DNA from: Colwellia sp.
GTDB taxonomy: Bacteria; Pseudomonadota; Gammaproteobacteria; Enterobacterales; Alteromonadaceae
Length of the DNA: 64,000 nt
Assembly: GCA_013215655.1 (NCBI GenBank)
Contig: JABSOX010000012.1
Coordinates: 11,423 to 75,422, forward strand
Direction: 5' to 3'
Shown: positions 8,652 through 17,038 of the stretch, one piece after another
Position numbering within the stretch: the stretch's first letter is position 1
Layout of the letters: each line of letters starts with the position of its first letter
The notes under the pieces: generated by a model
The model's database searches: none
What the model was told of the DNA's origin: nothing
Seen by the model: the letters and a program-made list of their open reading frames with translations, nothing else
Program-made: the position numbers and the translations under genes

Positions 8652-9189
8652 GCATGGCGGAAATGCCTTTATCCCTCTATCGATTGCCGTATTAACAGTT
8701 TCTGATACTCGTGATGAATCAAATGATACCTCGGGTCAAACTCTGGTAGAACGTTTGACCAATGGCGGACATAAACTTGCAGCAAAAGCCATTGTTAAAG
8801 ATGATGTTTATCAACTACGCGCCATTGTCTCTAAATGGATTGCCGATGATAGTATTCATGCAATTATTACTACTGGTGGCACGGGTTTTACTGCACGAGA
8901 TAATACCCCAGAAGCGTTAACAGTATTGTTTGATAAAAATGTAGAAGGCTTTGGTGAAGTATTTCGCGCGATCTCATTAGAGGAAATTGGCACATCAACC
9001 ATTCAGTCACGTGCCTTTGGTGGTATTGCCAATAGTACGGTTATTTTATGTGTACCTGGTTCAACCAATGCCTGTAAAACGGCGTGGGATAAACTGATTA
9101 GTGAACAACTTGATGCGAGCCATCGCCCTTGTAATTTTGTACCCCACCTTAGAATGGCTGACGCTGAGCAATGTGAGACTCGAAACTAA
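8644..9189 (+). CDS. moaB: Molybdopterin adenylyltransferase-like protein MoaB
   Basis: MoaB is a MogA/MoaB-fold protein linked to adenylylation of molybdopterin before metal insertion. The 181-residue product shows the fold's signature TTGGTGFTARDNTPEAL (about residues 79-95) and the later IANSTVILCVPGSTNACKTA loop. AAGGAAAAC upstream is the likely ribosome binding site, placed inside the end of mobA. Its stop overlaps the moaC start in a TAATG arrangement. No mogA is seen in the window, so MoaB may supply that activity here, which is an inference. Confidence 0.92.
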   Translation: MSKHGGNAFIPLSIAVLTVSDTRDESNDTSGQTLVERLTNGGHKLAAKAIVKDDVYQLRAIVSKWIADDSIHAIITTGGTGFTARDNTPEALTVLFDKNVEGFGEVFRAISLEEIGTSTIQSRAFGGIANSTVILCVPGSTNACKTAWDKLISEQLDASHRPCNFVPHLRMADAEQCETRN

Positions 9190-9695
9190 TGTCTAAAGAA
9201 CTAATGCCTAAAGAGAAGCCAACATTAAGTCATGTTAACCAAAAAGGCGAAGCCAATATGGTTGATGTTACTGAGAAATCAATGACTTCACGTACCGCAA
9301 CCGCACAAGGCATTATTAATATGTCTGCAGCGACAATTGATTTGATAACCCAAGGCGATAATAAAAAAGGCGATGTTTTTGCGGTGGCACGTATTGCTGG
9401 TATTCAAGCCGCCAAAAAATGCAGTGACTTAATCCCTCTTTGTCACCCTTTGATGTTAACAAAAGTGCAAGTTGATTTTAAAATTGATAAAGCTAATAGC
9501 CAAGTAAAAGTTACTAGCTTATGTCGATTGACCGGACAAACAGGTGTCGAAATGGAAGCGTTAACGGCGGTATCTGTTGCCTGTTTAACCTTATTTGATA
9601 TGTGTAAAGCAGCTGACCCCGCTATGGAAATTCATGCTATCAAAGTACTAACAAAAGAAGGTGGCAAGTCCGGACACTGGCAAGCTAAGGCGTAG
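9189..9695 (+). CDS. moaC: Cyclic pyranopterin monophosphate synthase MoaC
   Basis: MoaC converts the MoaA product to cPMP. At 168 residues it carries the conserved N-terminal HVNQKGEANMVDVTEK, the active-site region KKCSDLIPLCHPLML, and VEMEALTAVSVACLTLFDMCKA. The ATG at 9189 overlaps the moaB stop by one base. This gives about 8 more N-terminal residues than E. coli MoaC, and a later Met (9213) is possible. moaD follows after three bases. Confidence 0.95.
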   Translation: MSKELMPKEKPTLSHVNQKGEANMVDVTEKSMTSRTATAQGIINMSAATIDLITQGDNKKGDVFAVARIAGIQAAKKCSDLIPLCHPLMLTKVQVDFKIDKANSQVKVTSLCRLTGQTGVEMEALTAVSVACLTLFDMCKAADPAMEIHAIKVLTKEGGKSGHWQAKA

Positions 9696-9698
9696 ATT

Positions 9699-9947
9699 AT
9701 GATTAAAGTGATTTTTTTTGCAGCATTACGAGAACAACTAAATTGTAGCGAAATCGAGCTAAAATATGAAAATTTATCAAGTGTAGCAAAAGTAAAACAA
9801 GCGATCATTGATACATATCCACAGTGGCAATCAATATTAGAAAGTGCCTCCTTACTTAGTGCTGTTAATCACGATATGGTCGATGCAGAATTTCCGGTCA
9901 AATCAGGTGACGAAGTCGCTTTTTTTCCGCCAGTTACAGGTGGCTAA
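9699..9947 (+). CDS. moaD: Molybdopterin synthase sulfur carrier subunit MoaD
   Basis: MoaD is the ubiquitin-like small subunit of molybdopterin synthase; its C-terminal Gly-Gly is adenylylated and thiocarboxylated. The 82-residue product begins with IKVIFFAALREQL and ends in VAFFPPVTGG, so both family hallmarks are present. MoeB, which activates this tail, is encoded at the end of the same operon, and MoaE follows directly. Confidence 0.95.
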   Translation: MIKVIFFAALREQLNCSEIELKYENLSSVAKVKQAIIDTYPQWQSILESASLLSAVNHDMVDAEFPVKSGDEVAFFPPVTGG

Positions 9948-9951
9948 AGCT

Positions 9952-10431
9952 ATGACAATTATAGTACCTCCTAATAATCAGCAACGTATTAGTATTCAAA
10001 AAGAAGACTTTAACCTCGGTGATGAAGTCGCACTATTAGAGGCCGATAACCATGAAGACGGTGCTATTGTTACCTTTAGTGGCAGAGTAAGGAATAAGAA
10101 CTTAGGACTAAATGTTAAAGGCTTATACCTTGAACATTACCCGGGAATGACCGAAAAATCGTTAGAGAAAATTGTTGATGATGCCAAACATCGCTGGCAG
10201 TTAGGTCGTATCACCATCATTCACCGTATTGGACAACTCTATTTAGGTGAGCAAATCGTTTTTGTTGGCGTAACCAGCAAACATCGTCAAGATGCGTTCG
10301 CGGCAACTGAATTTATTATGGATTTTCTTAAGGTCAATGCGCCATTTTGGAAAAAAGAACTGACCGAACAAGGTGAAAACTGGTTAGAAGCTCGCTCGAT
10401 TGATAAAAATAAAGCGCAGCAGTGGAATTAG
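9952..10431 (+). CDS. moaE: Molybdopterin synthase catalytic subunit MoaE
   Basis: MoaE forms the heterotetramer with MoaD that adds two sulfurs to cPMP. At 159 residues it is close to the E. coli length (150). Conserved segments are GAIVTFSGRVRN, LYLEHYPGMTEKSL, the R-I-G-x-L stretch (IIHRIGQLYLGEQIVFVGV) and the C-terminal KVNAPFWKKE with the catalytic lysine region. The frame is open further upstream (an ATG at 9844), but that would lie within moaD. ATG 9952, four bases after the moaD stop and with AGGTGG upstream, gives the expected N-terminus. Confidence 0.94.
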   Translation: MTIIVPPNNQQRISIQKEDFNLGDEVALLEADNHEDGAIVTFSGRVRNKNLGLNVKGLYLEHYPGMTEKSLEKIVDDAKHRWQLGRITIIHRIGQLYLGEQIVFVGVTSKHRQDAFAATEFIMDFLKVNAPFWKKELTEQGENWLEARSIDKNKAQQWN

Positions 10432-10437
10432 CCTTTC

Positions 10438-11232
10438 ATGCACCTTTTAAAATTAATGACTAAGCGATTATTAAAACCCACACTTTTCATTTTCACCTTA
10501 ATAAGCGCTACTGCCTTTTCTCAAGAACATACACCGCTACGTATTGCGGTAGCCGCTAACTTTGCACCTGTTCTTAAAAAATTATTACCTGAATTTACCG
10601 CCCAAACAAACATTGAAACACAAGTAATTAGTGCCTCTTCTGGGACTTTATATCAACAGATAAAACACGGCGCACCATTTGATATCTTTCTATCTGCCGA
10701 TGCACAGCGTCCGCAACGTCTTAATGACAGCCAGTTAATTATTGAAAATAGTCTACAAACCTATACTTATGGCCAAATCGCTTTATGGTCAGCAACAAAT
10801 CAATTTTCAACATTCACATCATTTTTAGCGAATATACCTACAGATCAACGATTCGCCATTGCAAATCCTGAAATAGCACCTTATGGTAAAGCAGCAAAAG
10901 AAGCTTTAATAGCATTTGGCCTATGGCAAACATTGCAAAATAAATTGATCCGAGGGAACAATATTAACCAAACATTTCAGCAAGTTCGTAGTAGAGCTGT
11001 TAATCTAGGAATTGTTTCTTATAGTCAGTTGAAATTAAATAAGCTCACCGGACTTAAGATCCCACAACAATATTACCAAGCCATTAAACAACAGCTGGTA
11101 ATTTTAAAGCGCAGTAAACAAGTTGAAAATGCTCAGAAATTTACTCGCTTTTTATTAAGTGAACCTATACAAAAACAGCTGATGAAATATGGTTACGCTA
11201 AAATAAAACAAAAAACCAATGAAACTTACTAG
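10438..11232 (+). CDS. modA: Molybdate ABC transporter periplasmic binding protein ModA
   Basis: ModA captures molybdate or tungstate in the periplasm and hands it to ModB/ModC. The 264-residue product has a signal peptide (hydrophobic TLFIFTLISATAFS, cleavage near residue 29), then the mature start LRIAVAANFAPVLKKL. The oxyanion-binding stretch SASSGTLYQQI and GAPFDIFLSADAQRP follow. It lies in the operon between moaE and modB, so uptake and cofactor synthesis are co-transcribed. In E. coli modABC is instead a separate ModE-repressed unit, and no ModE gene is seen here. Confidence 0.93.
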   Translation: MHLLKLMTKRLLKPTLFIFTLISATAFSQEHTPLRIAVAANFAPVLKKLLPEFTAQTNIETQVISASSGTLYQQIKHGAPFDIFLSADAQRPQRLNDSQLIIENSLQTYTYGQIALWSATNQFSTFTSFLANIPTDQRFAIANPEIAPYGKAAKEALIAFGLWQTLQNKLIRGNNINQTFQQVRSRAVNLGIVSYSQLKLNKLTGLKIPQQYYQAIKQQLVILKRSKQVENAQKFTRFLLSEPIQKQLMKYGYAKIKQKTNETY

Positions 11233-11247
11233 TATGCCGAGTCATTA

Positions 11248-11931
11248 ATGATTGTACAAAATCCTGACTTACTTGCCTTAATCACCACGTTAAAGATGGC
11301 TGCTGTCACTACACTTATTTTATTATTAATTGGTACACCACTGGCTTGGTATTTAGCCCAAATGCGTTCTCGCTATAAAGTATTCATTGAAGCTCTTGTT
11401 GCCTTACCCCTGGTATTACCGCCAACCGTGATTGGTTTTTATCTGTTACTAGCTTTATCACCTCAGTATTTACCCGGAAAAATTTGGCAAGAACTTACGG
11501 GTCAACAACTTGCTTTTAGTTTTACCGCAATCGTTATTGGCTCAGTATTATACTCCCTACCTTTTGTTGTTCAGCCATTACAAAAAGCTTTTGAGCAGCT
11601 CGGTAATGATGTGCTTGAAGCGGGTAAAATGCTTGGCGCTGGCCCTTTAGACCGTTTTTTTCATATCGTATTACCCATCACCAAGGCAAGTTTTATTACG
11701 GCTGCAAGTTTAGGTTTTGCTCATACGGTTGGGGAGTTTGGTGTGGTATTAATGATTGGCGGAAATATCCCCGGTGAAACACGTGTTTTATCAATCGCAT
11801 TATTTGATCACGTTGAAGCATTCAATTATGCCAAAGCTCATGCGCTTGCCTTAAGTTTATTAGTTGGCTCAGTTATTTTATTAGCACTCATTTATCTTTT
11901 AAATTATCAACGCCCAACGGATAGAACGTAA
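11248..11931 (+). CDS. modB: Molybdate ABC transporter permease ModB
   Basis: This 227-residue integral membrane protein has about five to six hydrophobic segments. It also has the EAA loop that contacts the ATPase (LEAGKMLGAGPLDRFFHIVLP, roughly residues 126-146). LPLVLPPTVIGFYLL and HTVGEFGVVLMIGG are characteristic of ModB. The modC start follows two bases after its stop. Together with ModA and ModC it forms the molybdate importer. Confidence 0.94.
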   Translation: MIVQNPDLLALITTLKMAAVTTLILLLIGTPLAWYLAQMRSRYKVFIEALVALPLVLPPTVIGFYLLLALSPQYLPGKIWQELTGQQLAFSFTAIVIGSVLYSLPFVVQPLQKAFEQLGNDVLEAGKMLGAGPLDRFFHIVLPITKASFITAASLGFAHTVGEFGVVLMIGGNIPGETRVLSIALFDHVEAFNYAKAHALALSLLVGSVILLALIYLLNYQRPTDRT

Positions 11932-11932
11932 T

Positions 11933-13054
11933 ATGAGTGATTTAAATTTAAACATTTCAGTTAATTACGATCCTTTCAACTTAACCATTGAACGACAATT
12001 GCCGATGACAGGAATAACAGGAATTTTTGGTCATTCAGGTTCAGGAAAATCGACCTTACTAAGGGTTATTGCAGGTTTAACCCAAAATGCTCAAGGTACG
12101 ATAATATGCAAAGAAAAAATGATTTTTAACAGTGAAACAAATTATTTTATTAAAGCTGAGCAACGCAATATTGGCCTTGTTTTCCAAGACAGTCGCTTAT
12201 TTCCACATTTAACGGTTGAAGGTAATTTACTTTTTGCGATTAATAGATGTAAAAATCCGCAATTAAATATCAAGGATATTATCGAACTAACTGACTTAAC
12301 AGTACTTATAGATAAAAAAGTCACTCAGCTTTCAGGCGGCGAACAACAACGCGTAGCGCTGGCAAGAGCTTTACTCGCGGAGCCTGAGCTATTATTGCTA
12401 GACGAACCACTAAGTGCGTTAGATAAACAGAATAAATCGTTAATGTTATCCTTATTGAATAAGGTACAAAAAACATTAAACATTCCAATGTATTATGTCA
12501 GTCATAGTTTGGCTGAACTACAACAACTTGCTGATAATTTATTAGTACTTAACTCAGGAAAAGTGAGCCACTTTGGTAATATCCATCAGGTTATTCATCA
12601 ACTTAACAATGGTGGCACCATACACCAACAAACCAGTTTATCGTTGCCAATTAAAAAGCATTTGGTAGATTATGGTTTAACCAGCCTGCAATTAAATAAT
12701 GATCAGGAAATATATTTACCTTTGCTAGAACAATACATCACCAAAAATATAACCGAGGATAGTACTAAAACAGATCAACCCAAACACCTACGCTGTTTTA
12801 TTTTTGCCAGTGATATCAGTATTACCAAACATGAACACTCGGGTAGCTCTATTGTAAATCACCTTGCTGCAAAAATTACCGATATATCAGCACAACAAAG
12901 AACTACTCTGGTTACCGTGCAGTGCCAACAACAAGTTTTTTATGTGCAAATTAGCTTGTGGTCAACAAAACGGTTAGTGCTAAAAGTTGATGATGAAATT
13001 TATATTCAATTTAAAGCAAGTGCAGTACACACTTTAGATAATGGGGATAGCTAA
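11933..13054 (+). CDS. modC: Molybdate ABC transporter ATP-binding protein ModC
   Basis: The 373-residue ATPase contains Walker A GHSGSGKST (about residues 33-41), the Q-loop region LVFQDSRLFPHL, the signature LSGGEQQRVALARAL and Walker B LLLLDEPLSALD, followed by the switch His in YVSHS. The C-terminal part is a TOBE/MOP-like molybdate-binding domain (about residues 300-365; AAKITDISAQQRTTLVTV). This matches full-length ModC rather than a generic ATPase. It powers import through ModB. Confidence 0.94.
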   Translation: MSDLNLNISVNYDPFNLTIERQLPMTGITGIFGHSGSGKSTLLRVIAGLTQNAQGTIICKEKMIFNSETNYFIKAEQRNIGLVFQDSRLFPHLTVEGNLLFAINRCKNPQLNIKDIIELTDLTVLIDKKVTQLSGGEQQRVALARALLAEPELLLLDEPLSALDKQNKSLMLSLLNKVQKTLNIPMYYVSHSLAELQQLADNLLVLNSGKVSHFGNIHQVIHQLNNGGTIHQQTSLSLPIKKHLVDYGLTSLQLNNDQEIYLPLLEQYITKNITEDSTKTDQPKHLRCFIFASDISITKHEHSGSSIVNHLAAKITDISAQQRTTLVTVQCQQQVFYVQISLWSTKRLVLKVDDEIYIQFKASAVHTLDNGDS

Positions 13055-13059
13055 CTATT

Positions 13060-13812
13060 ATGCTCACGCAGCAAGAACAACTTAGATACAGCCGACAAAT
13101 CATGCTCAAAAAGATTGGAGAGCAAGGTCAAGTAGCACTACGTAATGCCAATGTACTTATTGTTGGTATGGGTGGCTTAGGTAATCCTGTTGCGCTTTAT
13201 TTGACTGCGGCGGGTATTGGTAAATTACTGATTGCTGATGGCGATCAAATCGATATTAGCAATTTACAACGACAAGTATTATTTAATGAAAATGATGTTG
13301 GTGACAATAAAGTAGATGTTGCCGCAGAAAAGCTTCAACAAAATAACAGCGATGTTAATATTGAAGTTATCGATGAAATGCTAGATGAAGAGCTTTGTGA
13401 TTATTATTTTCCACAAGTTGATGTAATTCTTGATTGTACTGACAACATAACTACTCGTTACTTAATTAATCAGAAATGTATTGAGCATTCAATTCCATTA
13501 ATTATCGGTGCAGCAATAGGTTTTGATGGTCAACAACTGGTTGTCGACCCAAGAAATCCTGAAAGTGCATGTTATCATTGCCTTTTTCCATCTAGTGAAA
13601 AAGCGCCCGTAAATAACTGTCAAACCATTGGTATTATGGGTCCTGTATTGGCGATTATCGCCGGTATGCAATCATTACAAGCAATTAAACTACTCACCAA
13701 TAATACTATTCATATCAATCAACTTAACTTGTTTGATGGCTTATCTAATCAATGGCAGCAATTTAATATTAAAAAGCAACCAAATTGTGAGGTATGTGGG
13801 ACACCCTCTTAA
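13060..13812 (+). CDS. moeB: Molybdopterin-synthase adenylyltransferase MoeB
   Basis: MoeB adenylylates the C-terminal glycine of MoaD so that sulfur can be loaded. The 250-residue ThiF/E1-like protein shows the nucleotide motif VLIVGMGGLGNPVALYL, the DGDQIDISNLQRQVLF segment with the conserved Arg, and DCTDNITTRYLIN. Two CxxC pairs (CYHC and CEVC) would hold the structural zinc. ThiF is a paralogue, but position at the end of the moa/mod operon favours MoeB. The operon appears to end at a hairpin at 13921. Confidence 0.9.
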   Translation: MLTQQEQLRYSRQIMLKKIGEQGQVALRNANVLIVGMGGLGNPVALYLTAAGIGKLLIADGDQIDISNLQRQVLFNENDVGDNKVDVAAEKLQQNNSDVNIEVIDEMLDEELCDYYFPQVDVILDCTDNITTRYLINQKCIEHSIPLIIGAAIGFDGQQLVVDPRNPESACYHCLFPSSEKAPVNNCQTIGIMGPVLAIIAGMQSLQAIKLLTNNTIHINQLNLFDGLSNQWQQFNIKKQPNCEVCGTPS

Positions 13813-13824
13813 GACTGTCCGCTT

Positions 13825-13905
13825 TGTCGAGGTGCAGGTTATATGTTCCTGACATAACCTAAGTACCTATGTCCTACAGGCAAACATCGGCCTACAAATT
13901 GACCG
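13825..13905. repeat. Dispersed palindromic intergenic repeat, long copy 1
   Basis: The segment begins TGTCGAGGTGCAGGTTAT, contains an internal inverted repeat (AGGTTATat...gACATAACCT), and ends CGGCCTACAAATTGACCG. It is nearly identical over about 80 bases to 16728-16811. It shares the TGTCGAG start and CTACAAAT end with shorter copies elsewhere in the window. Confidence 0.8.
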
Positions 13906-13919
13906 TACTTTCTGACCAT

Positions 13920-13952
13920 AAAAGGCCTTTAATCTATAAAATTAAAGGCCTT
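13920..13952. terminator. Terminator between moeB and rmf
   Basis: A 12-bp perfect inverted repeat (AAGGCCTTTAAT and its complement) with a 7-base loop is followed by CCTTTT on the plus strand. It lies between the converging moeB operon and rmf and may serve both. Confidence 0.7.
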
Positions 13953-13980
13953 CCTTTTACAACTTTTTTAACGCTCTTAA

Positions 13981-14154
13981 CTATTTAAATAACCCCGTAC
14001 TTCTATCGGTTAGCGCCTCTCGCCAACCACCTAACCATTCAGATTTAGCATTTATATTTTGATACGGACATTTTTCTTTTGCTTTACCCGCTAGGCCTGC
14101 TTGATAACCATTTGAATGCGCTCTTCCTAATCGATCTCTTTTCTGTCTTCTCAT
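13981..14154 (-). CDS. rmf: Ribosome modulation factor RMF
   Basis: This 57-codon gene is shorter than common ORF cut-offs. The translation starts MRRQKRDRLGRAHSNGYQAG and contains CPYQNINAKSEWLGGWREA. It matches E. coli RMF (55 residues) almost position for position across the N-terminal basic stretch, the GYQAG segment, CPYQ and the SQWLGGWREA segment. RMF dimerises 70S ribosomes into inactive 100S particles in stationary phase or stress. The product is very basic, as expected for a ribosome-binding protein. It stands alone on the minus strand with a hairpin terminator downstream. Confidence 0.95.
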   Translation of the reverse strand: MRRQKRDRLGRAHSNGYQAGLAGKAKEKCPYQNINAKSEWLGGWREALTDRSTGLFK

Positions 14155-14468
14155 GAACTTAACCTCTTAACCATTTGATAATTATCGATATAAATTTTAT
14201 CTAGCGGTCGAAACTTAACTACAGTCGACAACTCATTTAAGAGTAATTGTGGACGTAAAGCAAGCGATAACCCCCCAACAATAATAGTTTAAACAATAAA
14301 TGGTATAAGATTAAAATAATAATTTTGCTTATGTCTAACAAAACAGCTTGTTAGCATTTCGACATATATCTAAGCATGCTAAAAACGAAATTATTATGAA
14401 AAAATGATTTAATCAATTTTTTGCATGACGCTTTTAAAATTAATTAAATCATTACCTCAGAAAATTGA
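14155..14468. other. Gene-free region upstream of rmf
   Basis: There is no convincing gene in these 314 AT-rich bases. An imperfect hairpin is visible at 14330-14366 (TATGTCTAACAA pairing with TTGTTA and GACATA, with an asymmetric bulge). The promoter for rmf must lie here or close to its start, but no clear -35/-10 pair could be chosen by eye. Confidence 0.5.
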
Positions 14469-14687
14469 TTACCTTTTTAAAAGCGGTTGTAGCATTTCTT
14501 CTAAACCATTCAGTTTAACTTCATACATTAATGCTAATTGTTGACCTAATTTTCCTTCTGGAAATCCTTTACCATTAAACCAAACTAAGTAAGGTTCTGG
14601 CAATTGTAATAATTTTCTGCCTGCGTATTTACCGAAGGGCATGATTTGATTAATGGCTTCACTTAATTTTTTTTGATCTGATAACAC
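14469..14687 (-). CDS. DUF3820 family protein
   Basis: The 72-residue protein has the DUF3820 core: MPFGKYAGRKLLQLPEPYLV, then W-F-x-x-K-G-F-P-E-G-K-L-G. This small domain is common in gammaproteobacteria, and a member from Pseudomonas has been described as a quorum-regulated virulence factor. No biochemical function is firmly known. It is a single-gene unit diverging from the diguanylate cyclase gene with 95 bases between them. AGGAGAA lies before the ATG. Confidence 0.88.
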   Translation of the reverse strand: MLSDQKKLSEAINQIMPFGKYAGRKLLQLPEPYLVWFNGKGFPEGKLGQQLALMYEVKLNGLEEMLQPLLKR

Positions 14688-14782
14688 GTATTCTCCTAAA
14701 TAAAAACTCTAATGTATAAGGAAGTTAACCTATACTAAAGGTATAAACCTCAACATATTATACGAATAAACGATATTAAAAC

Positions 14783-16639
14783 ATGCTAAAACCACTATCC
14801 ATCTCTAAGAATATAATTGTATTGTTTTTTACTTTGTCGTTTTTATCTATCAATGCCAATACATTAACTGAAGAATTAAATCATGCAGAGTATTTAATTC
14901 ATAAAGATGTAAAGTCGGCAATTCCATTACTTCAAAACTTACATCCACAAATTAACTCGGCAAGTAATTTCCAAATCATACGTTGGCTCTTCCTTAGTAT
15001 GGATACGGCGATATTAAATTTTAATATTGATTTAGCCCAAGAAATTTTGTCACAATCCAATGCTTTGTTATCAAAAGACATTACTAATAAAAAAGCTTGG
15101 AAACAGCTATTAGCAACAGGTTTATATATCACCACAGATGACTACAATTTATTTTTATCGCACTTAGAAGGTATGGAGCAAGCAGTTATAGCAAGTAATG
15201 ATAATCGATTAAATGCCTATTATAATCGAATGCTTCATTATGCTTACCTTTTTAAAGGAATTACCGATCTAGCTTTAGATACGGCGCTACAAAATAGAAA
15301 TGAGTGGCTACAACTCGAAGAATATTACTATGCACTAGAAATGCTTCATCAAATTACTGAACTTTATATCAATATTGGCAATATTGATGGCGCTAAACAG
15401 ACCTTAGCAGCTGTTGTTTTGGAAGCAAAAAAGCTAAATGTAAACAATTTTTTAATCTCGACGATTAAATTAGAATCGAGAATTATGGCAATGCAAGGTG
15501 AACCTATTAAAGGCTATCAGCATTTAAGTAAACTCATTAAAGAAGGCACTATCGATAAAAACCATGACCGATATTTGGATATAATTTCAAGCCTTGCTTT
15601 TATCAGTTACGATATTGGCAAGTTTGAAGATACCATTGAAAATTCTCGGATAATTTTAACCGCTGAGCCTGAAGCTGTGGCGATTAAAGTTTTATTGGCG
15701 CAAGCACTTATTAAAATAAAAGAATTTAATGAAGCAGCAATATTGATAGCTCAAGCAGAAAAATTCTATCTTGCTAAAAACGACCAATATGGATTATTTG
15801 ATATCGACAATGCAAAAATCGATATTCTATATCAACGTGGTGATATAGAAGCACTTTATAGAAGCAGTAAAAGGTTAATTAACCGCGTCGTTAACTTTGA
15901 TGACCAACAAGGCCAAAAACGTGTAGAACGCTCTCATATTGTTGCTAATGCTGATCAACAAATAAAAGTATTTGACGCTTTGGCAAAAAGTAATGTCTCT
16001 CAGCAACAAAAGATATCAGCATCAAACGAACTGATTATTACCAAAAATATATATTTGTACGCTTTATCCATAGTTATTGTGCTCTTTTTAGTACTGGTCA
16101 TTTGGTTAATTTGCTTACTTAAAAAAGTTAAGAAACTTGCCAATACCGATAGCCTAACCGGTATCAATAATCGACGTGCCGGTTTAAGAAAGGCCACTAA
16201 TATATTAAGAAGAAACAGAGATAAAAGTAACAAATACGTAATTGGCATTGCGATGATGGATCTCGATCGTTTTAAAAACATTAACGATACCTACGGACAT
16301 GATGTCGGAGATAAAGTCATTCAAGCCACAGTTGCAACAACAAATGCATTATTATCAAAAGATGATATTTTTTGTCGGATGGGCGGTGAAGAGTTTATGA
16401 TTGTGGTGGTTGGTGATACCAAACAAATAGCCATTGATAAACTTAATCTGCTTAGAGAATGTATATATAAATATGACACTGCTACTTTGGGACTCCACCA
16501 ACAAATCAGTGCAAGTTTTGGCATTAGTTTTACTGATAATTCTGCCAATGATAAAACCATAACAGACTATCTTATTGATGCAGATACTGCATTATATGAG
16601 GCTAAAGAGGCTGGGCGTAATCGAGTAGTGAGTCATTAA
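14783..16639 (+). CDS. Membrane-bound diguanylate cyclase with periplasmic helical repeat sensor
   Basis: The 618-residue protein begins with a signal sequence (IIVLFFTLSFLSINANT). A long alpha-helical region of TPR-like repeats (about residues 30-410) is probably periplasmic. A single transmembrane helix (LYALSIVIVLFLVLVIWLICLL, about 424-445) and a C-terminal GGDEF domain follow. The catalytic motif is GGEEF at 534-538, an active variant, and the metal/substrate segment MDLDRFKNINDTYGHDVGD is intact, so c-di-GMP synthesis is expected. The usual RxxD inhibitory site 5 residues before GGEEF reads SKDD, so product inhibition through that site may be missing. The input signal is unknown, and the gene appears monocistronic. 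Confidence 0.88.
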   Translation: MLKPLSISKNIIVLFFTLSFLSINANTLTEELNHAEYLIHKDVKSAIPLLQNLHPQINSASNFQIIRWLFLSMDTAILNFNIDLAQEILSQSNALLSKDITNKKAWKQLLATGLYITTDDYNLFLSHLEGMEQAVIASNDNRLNAYYNRMLHYAYLFKGITDLALDTALQNRNEWLQLEEYYYALEMLHQITELYINIGNIDGAKQTLAAVVLEAKKLNVNNFLISTIKLESRIMAMQGEPIKGYQHLSKLIKEGTIDKNHDRYLDIISSLAFISYDIGKFEDTIENSRIILTAEPEAVAIKVLLAQALIKIKEFNEAAILIAQAEKFYLAKNDQYGLFDIDNAKIDILYQRGDIEALYRSSKRLINRVVNFDDQQGQKRVERSHIVANADQQIKVFDALAKSNVSQQQKISASNELIITKNIYLYALSIVIVLFLVLVIWLICLLKKVKKLANTDSLTGINNRRAGLRKATNILRRNRDKSNKYVIGIAMMDLDRFKNINDTYGHDVGDKVIQATVATTNALLSKDDIFCRMGGEEFMIVVVGDTKQIAIDKLNLLRECIYKYDTATLGLHQQISASFGISFTDNSANDKTITDYLIDADTALYEAKEAGRNRVVSH

Positions 16640-16645
16640 AATTTA

Positions 16646-16690
16646 GACTTAACTTAACTTAACTTTACTTAAATTAACTTAACTTAACCT
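16646..16690. repeat. Pentanucleotide-like CTTAA repeat
   Basis: Just after the cyclase stop, the unit ACTTA/CTTAA occurs about eight times with small imperfections, forming a short low-complexity tract. Confidence 0.75.
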
Positions 16691-16727
16691 AAACTGGTCA
16701 ATTAAATCGAGATACTTGTCTAAATAC

Positions 16728-16811
16728 TTGTCGAGGTGCAGGTTATAAGTTCCCGACATAACCTAAGTACCTATGTCCTACAGGCAAACCTCGATCTACA
16801 AATAAACCGCA
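16728..16811. repeat. Dispersed palindromic intergenic repeat, long copy 2
   Basis: This copy begins TTGTCGAGGTGCAGGTTATA and ends CTCGATCTACAAAT. It differs from 13825-13905 at only a few bases and holds the same internal AGGTTAT/ATAACCT palindrome. Confidence 0.8.
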
Positions 16812-16956
16812 CATTCTGTACATCGTCATTCCTTCACATCCATGTGACCATGACATTGCCTCCATGGATGGAGGTACTTATGATTTGTCTGGAACTAAAA
16901 TCATGACCGTACATCCTGTACATCGCCATTCCTTCACATCCATGTGACCATGACAT
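16811..16956. repeat. 46-bp direct repeat with 100-bp period
   Basis: The two copies (16811-16856 and 16911-16956) differ at two bases. Each contains the palindrome TCACATCCATGTGA. The spacer holds a second palindrome, CCTCCATGGATGGAGG (16859-16874), and an ATGATTT/AAATCAT pair. A third partial unit (CCGTACATCGTGTACAT) follows. No coding potential is seen in the 16640-17038 gap. Confidence 0.8.
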
Positions 16957-16974
16957 ACCGTACATCGTGTACAT

Positions 16975-17008
16975 AAAAAAACCAGTCACATCAGTAACTG
17001 GTTTTTTT
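16975..17008. terminator. Strong bidirectional terminator between the cyclase gene and lpdA
   Basis: AAAAAACCAGT and ACTGGTTTTTT form an 11-bp stem with T runs on both strands. It ends the pyruvate dehydrogenase operon on the minus strand and can also stop transcription from the cyclase gene. Confidence 0.88.
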
Positions 17009-17038
17009 CCATAACTCGATAAGCTCTATCAGATTATT

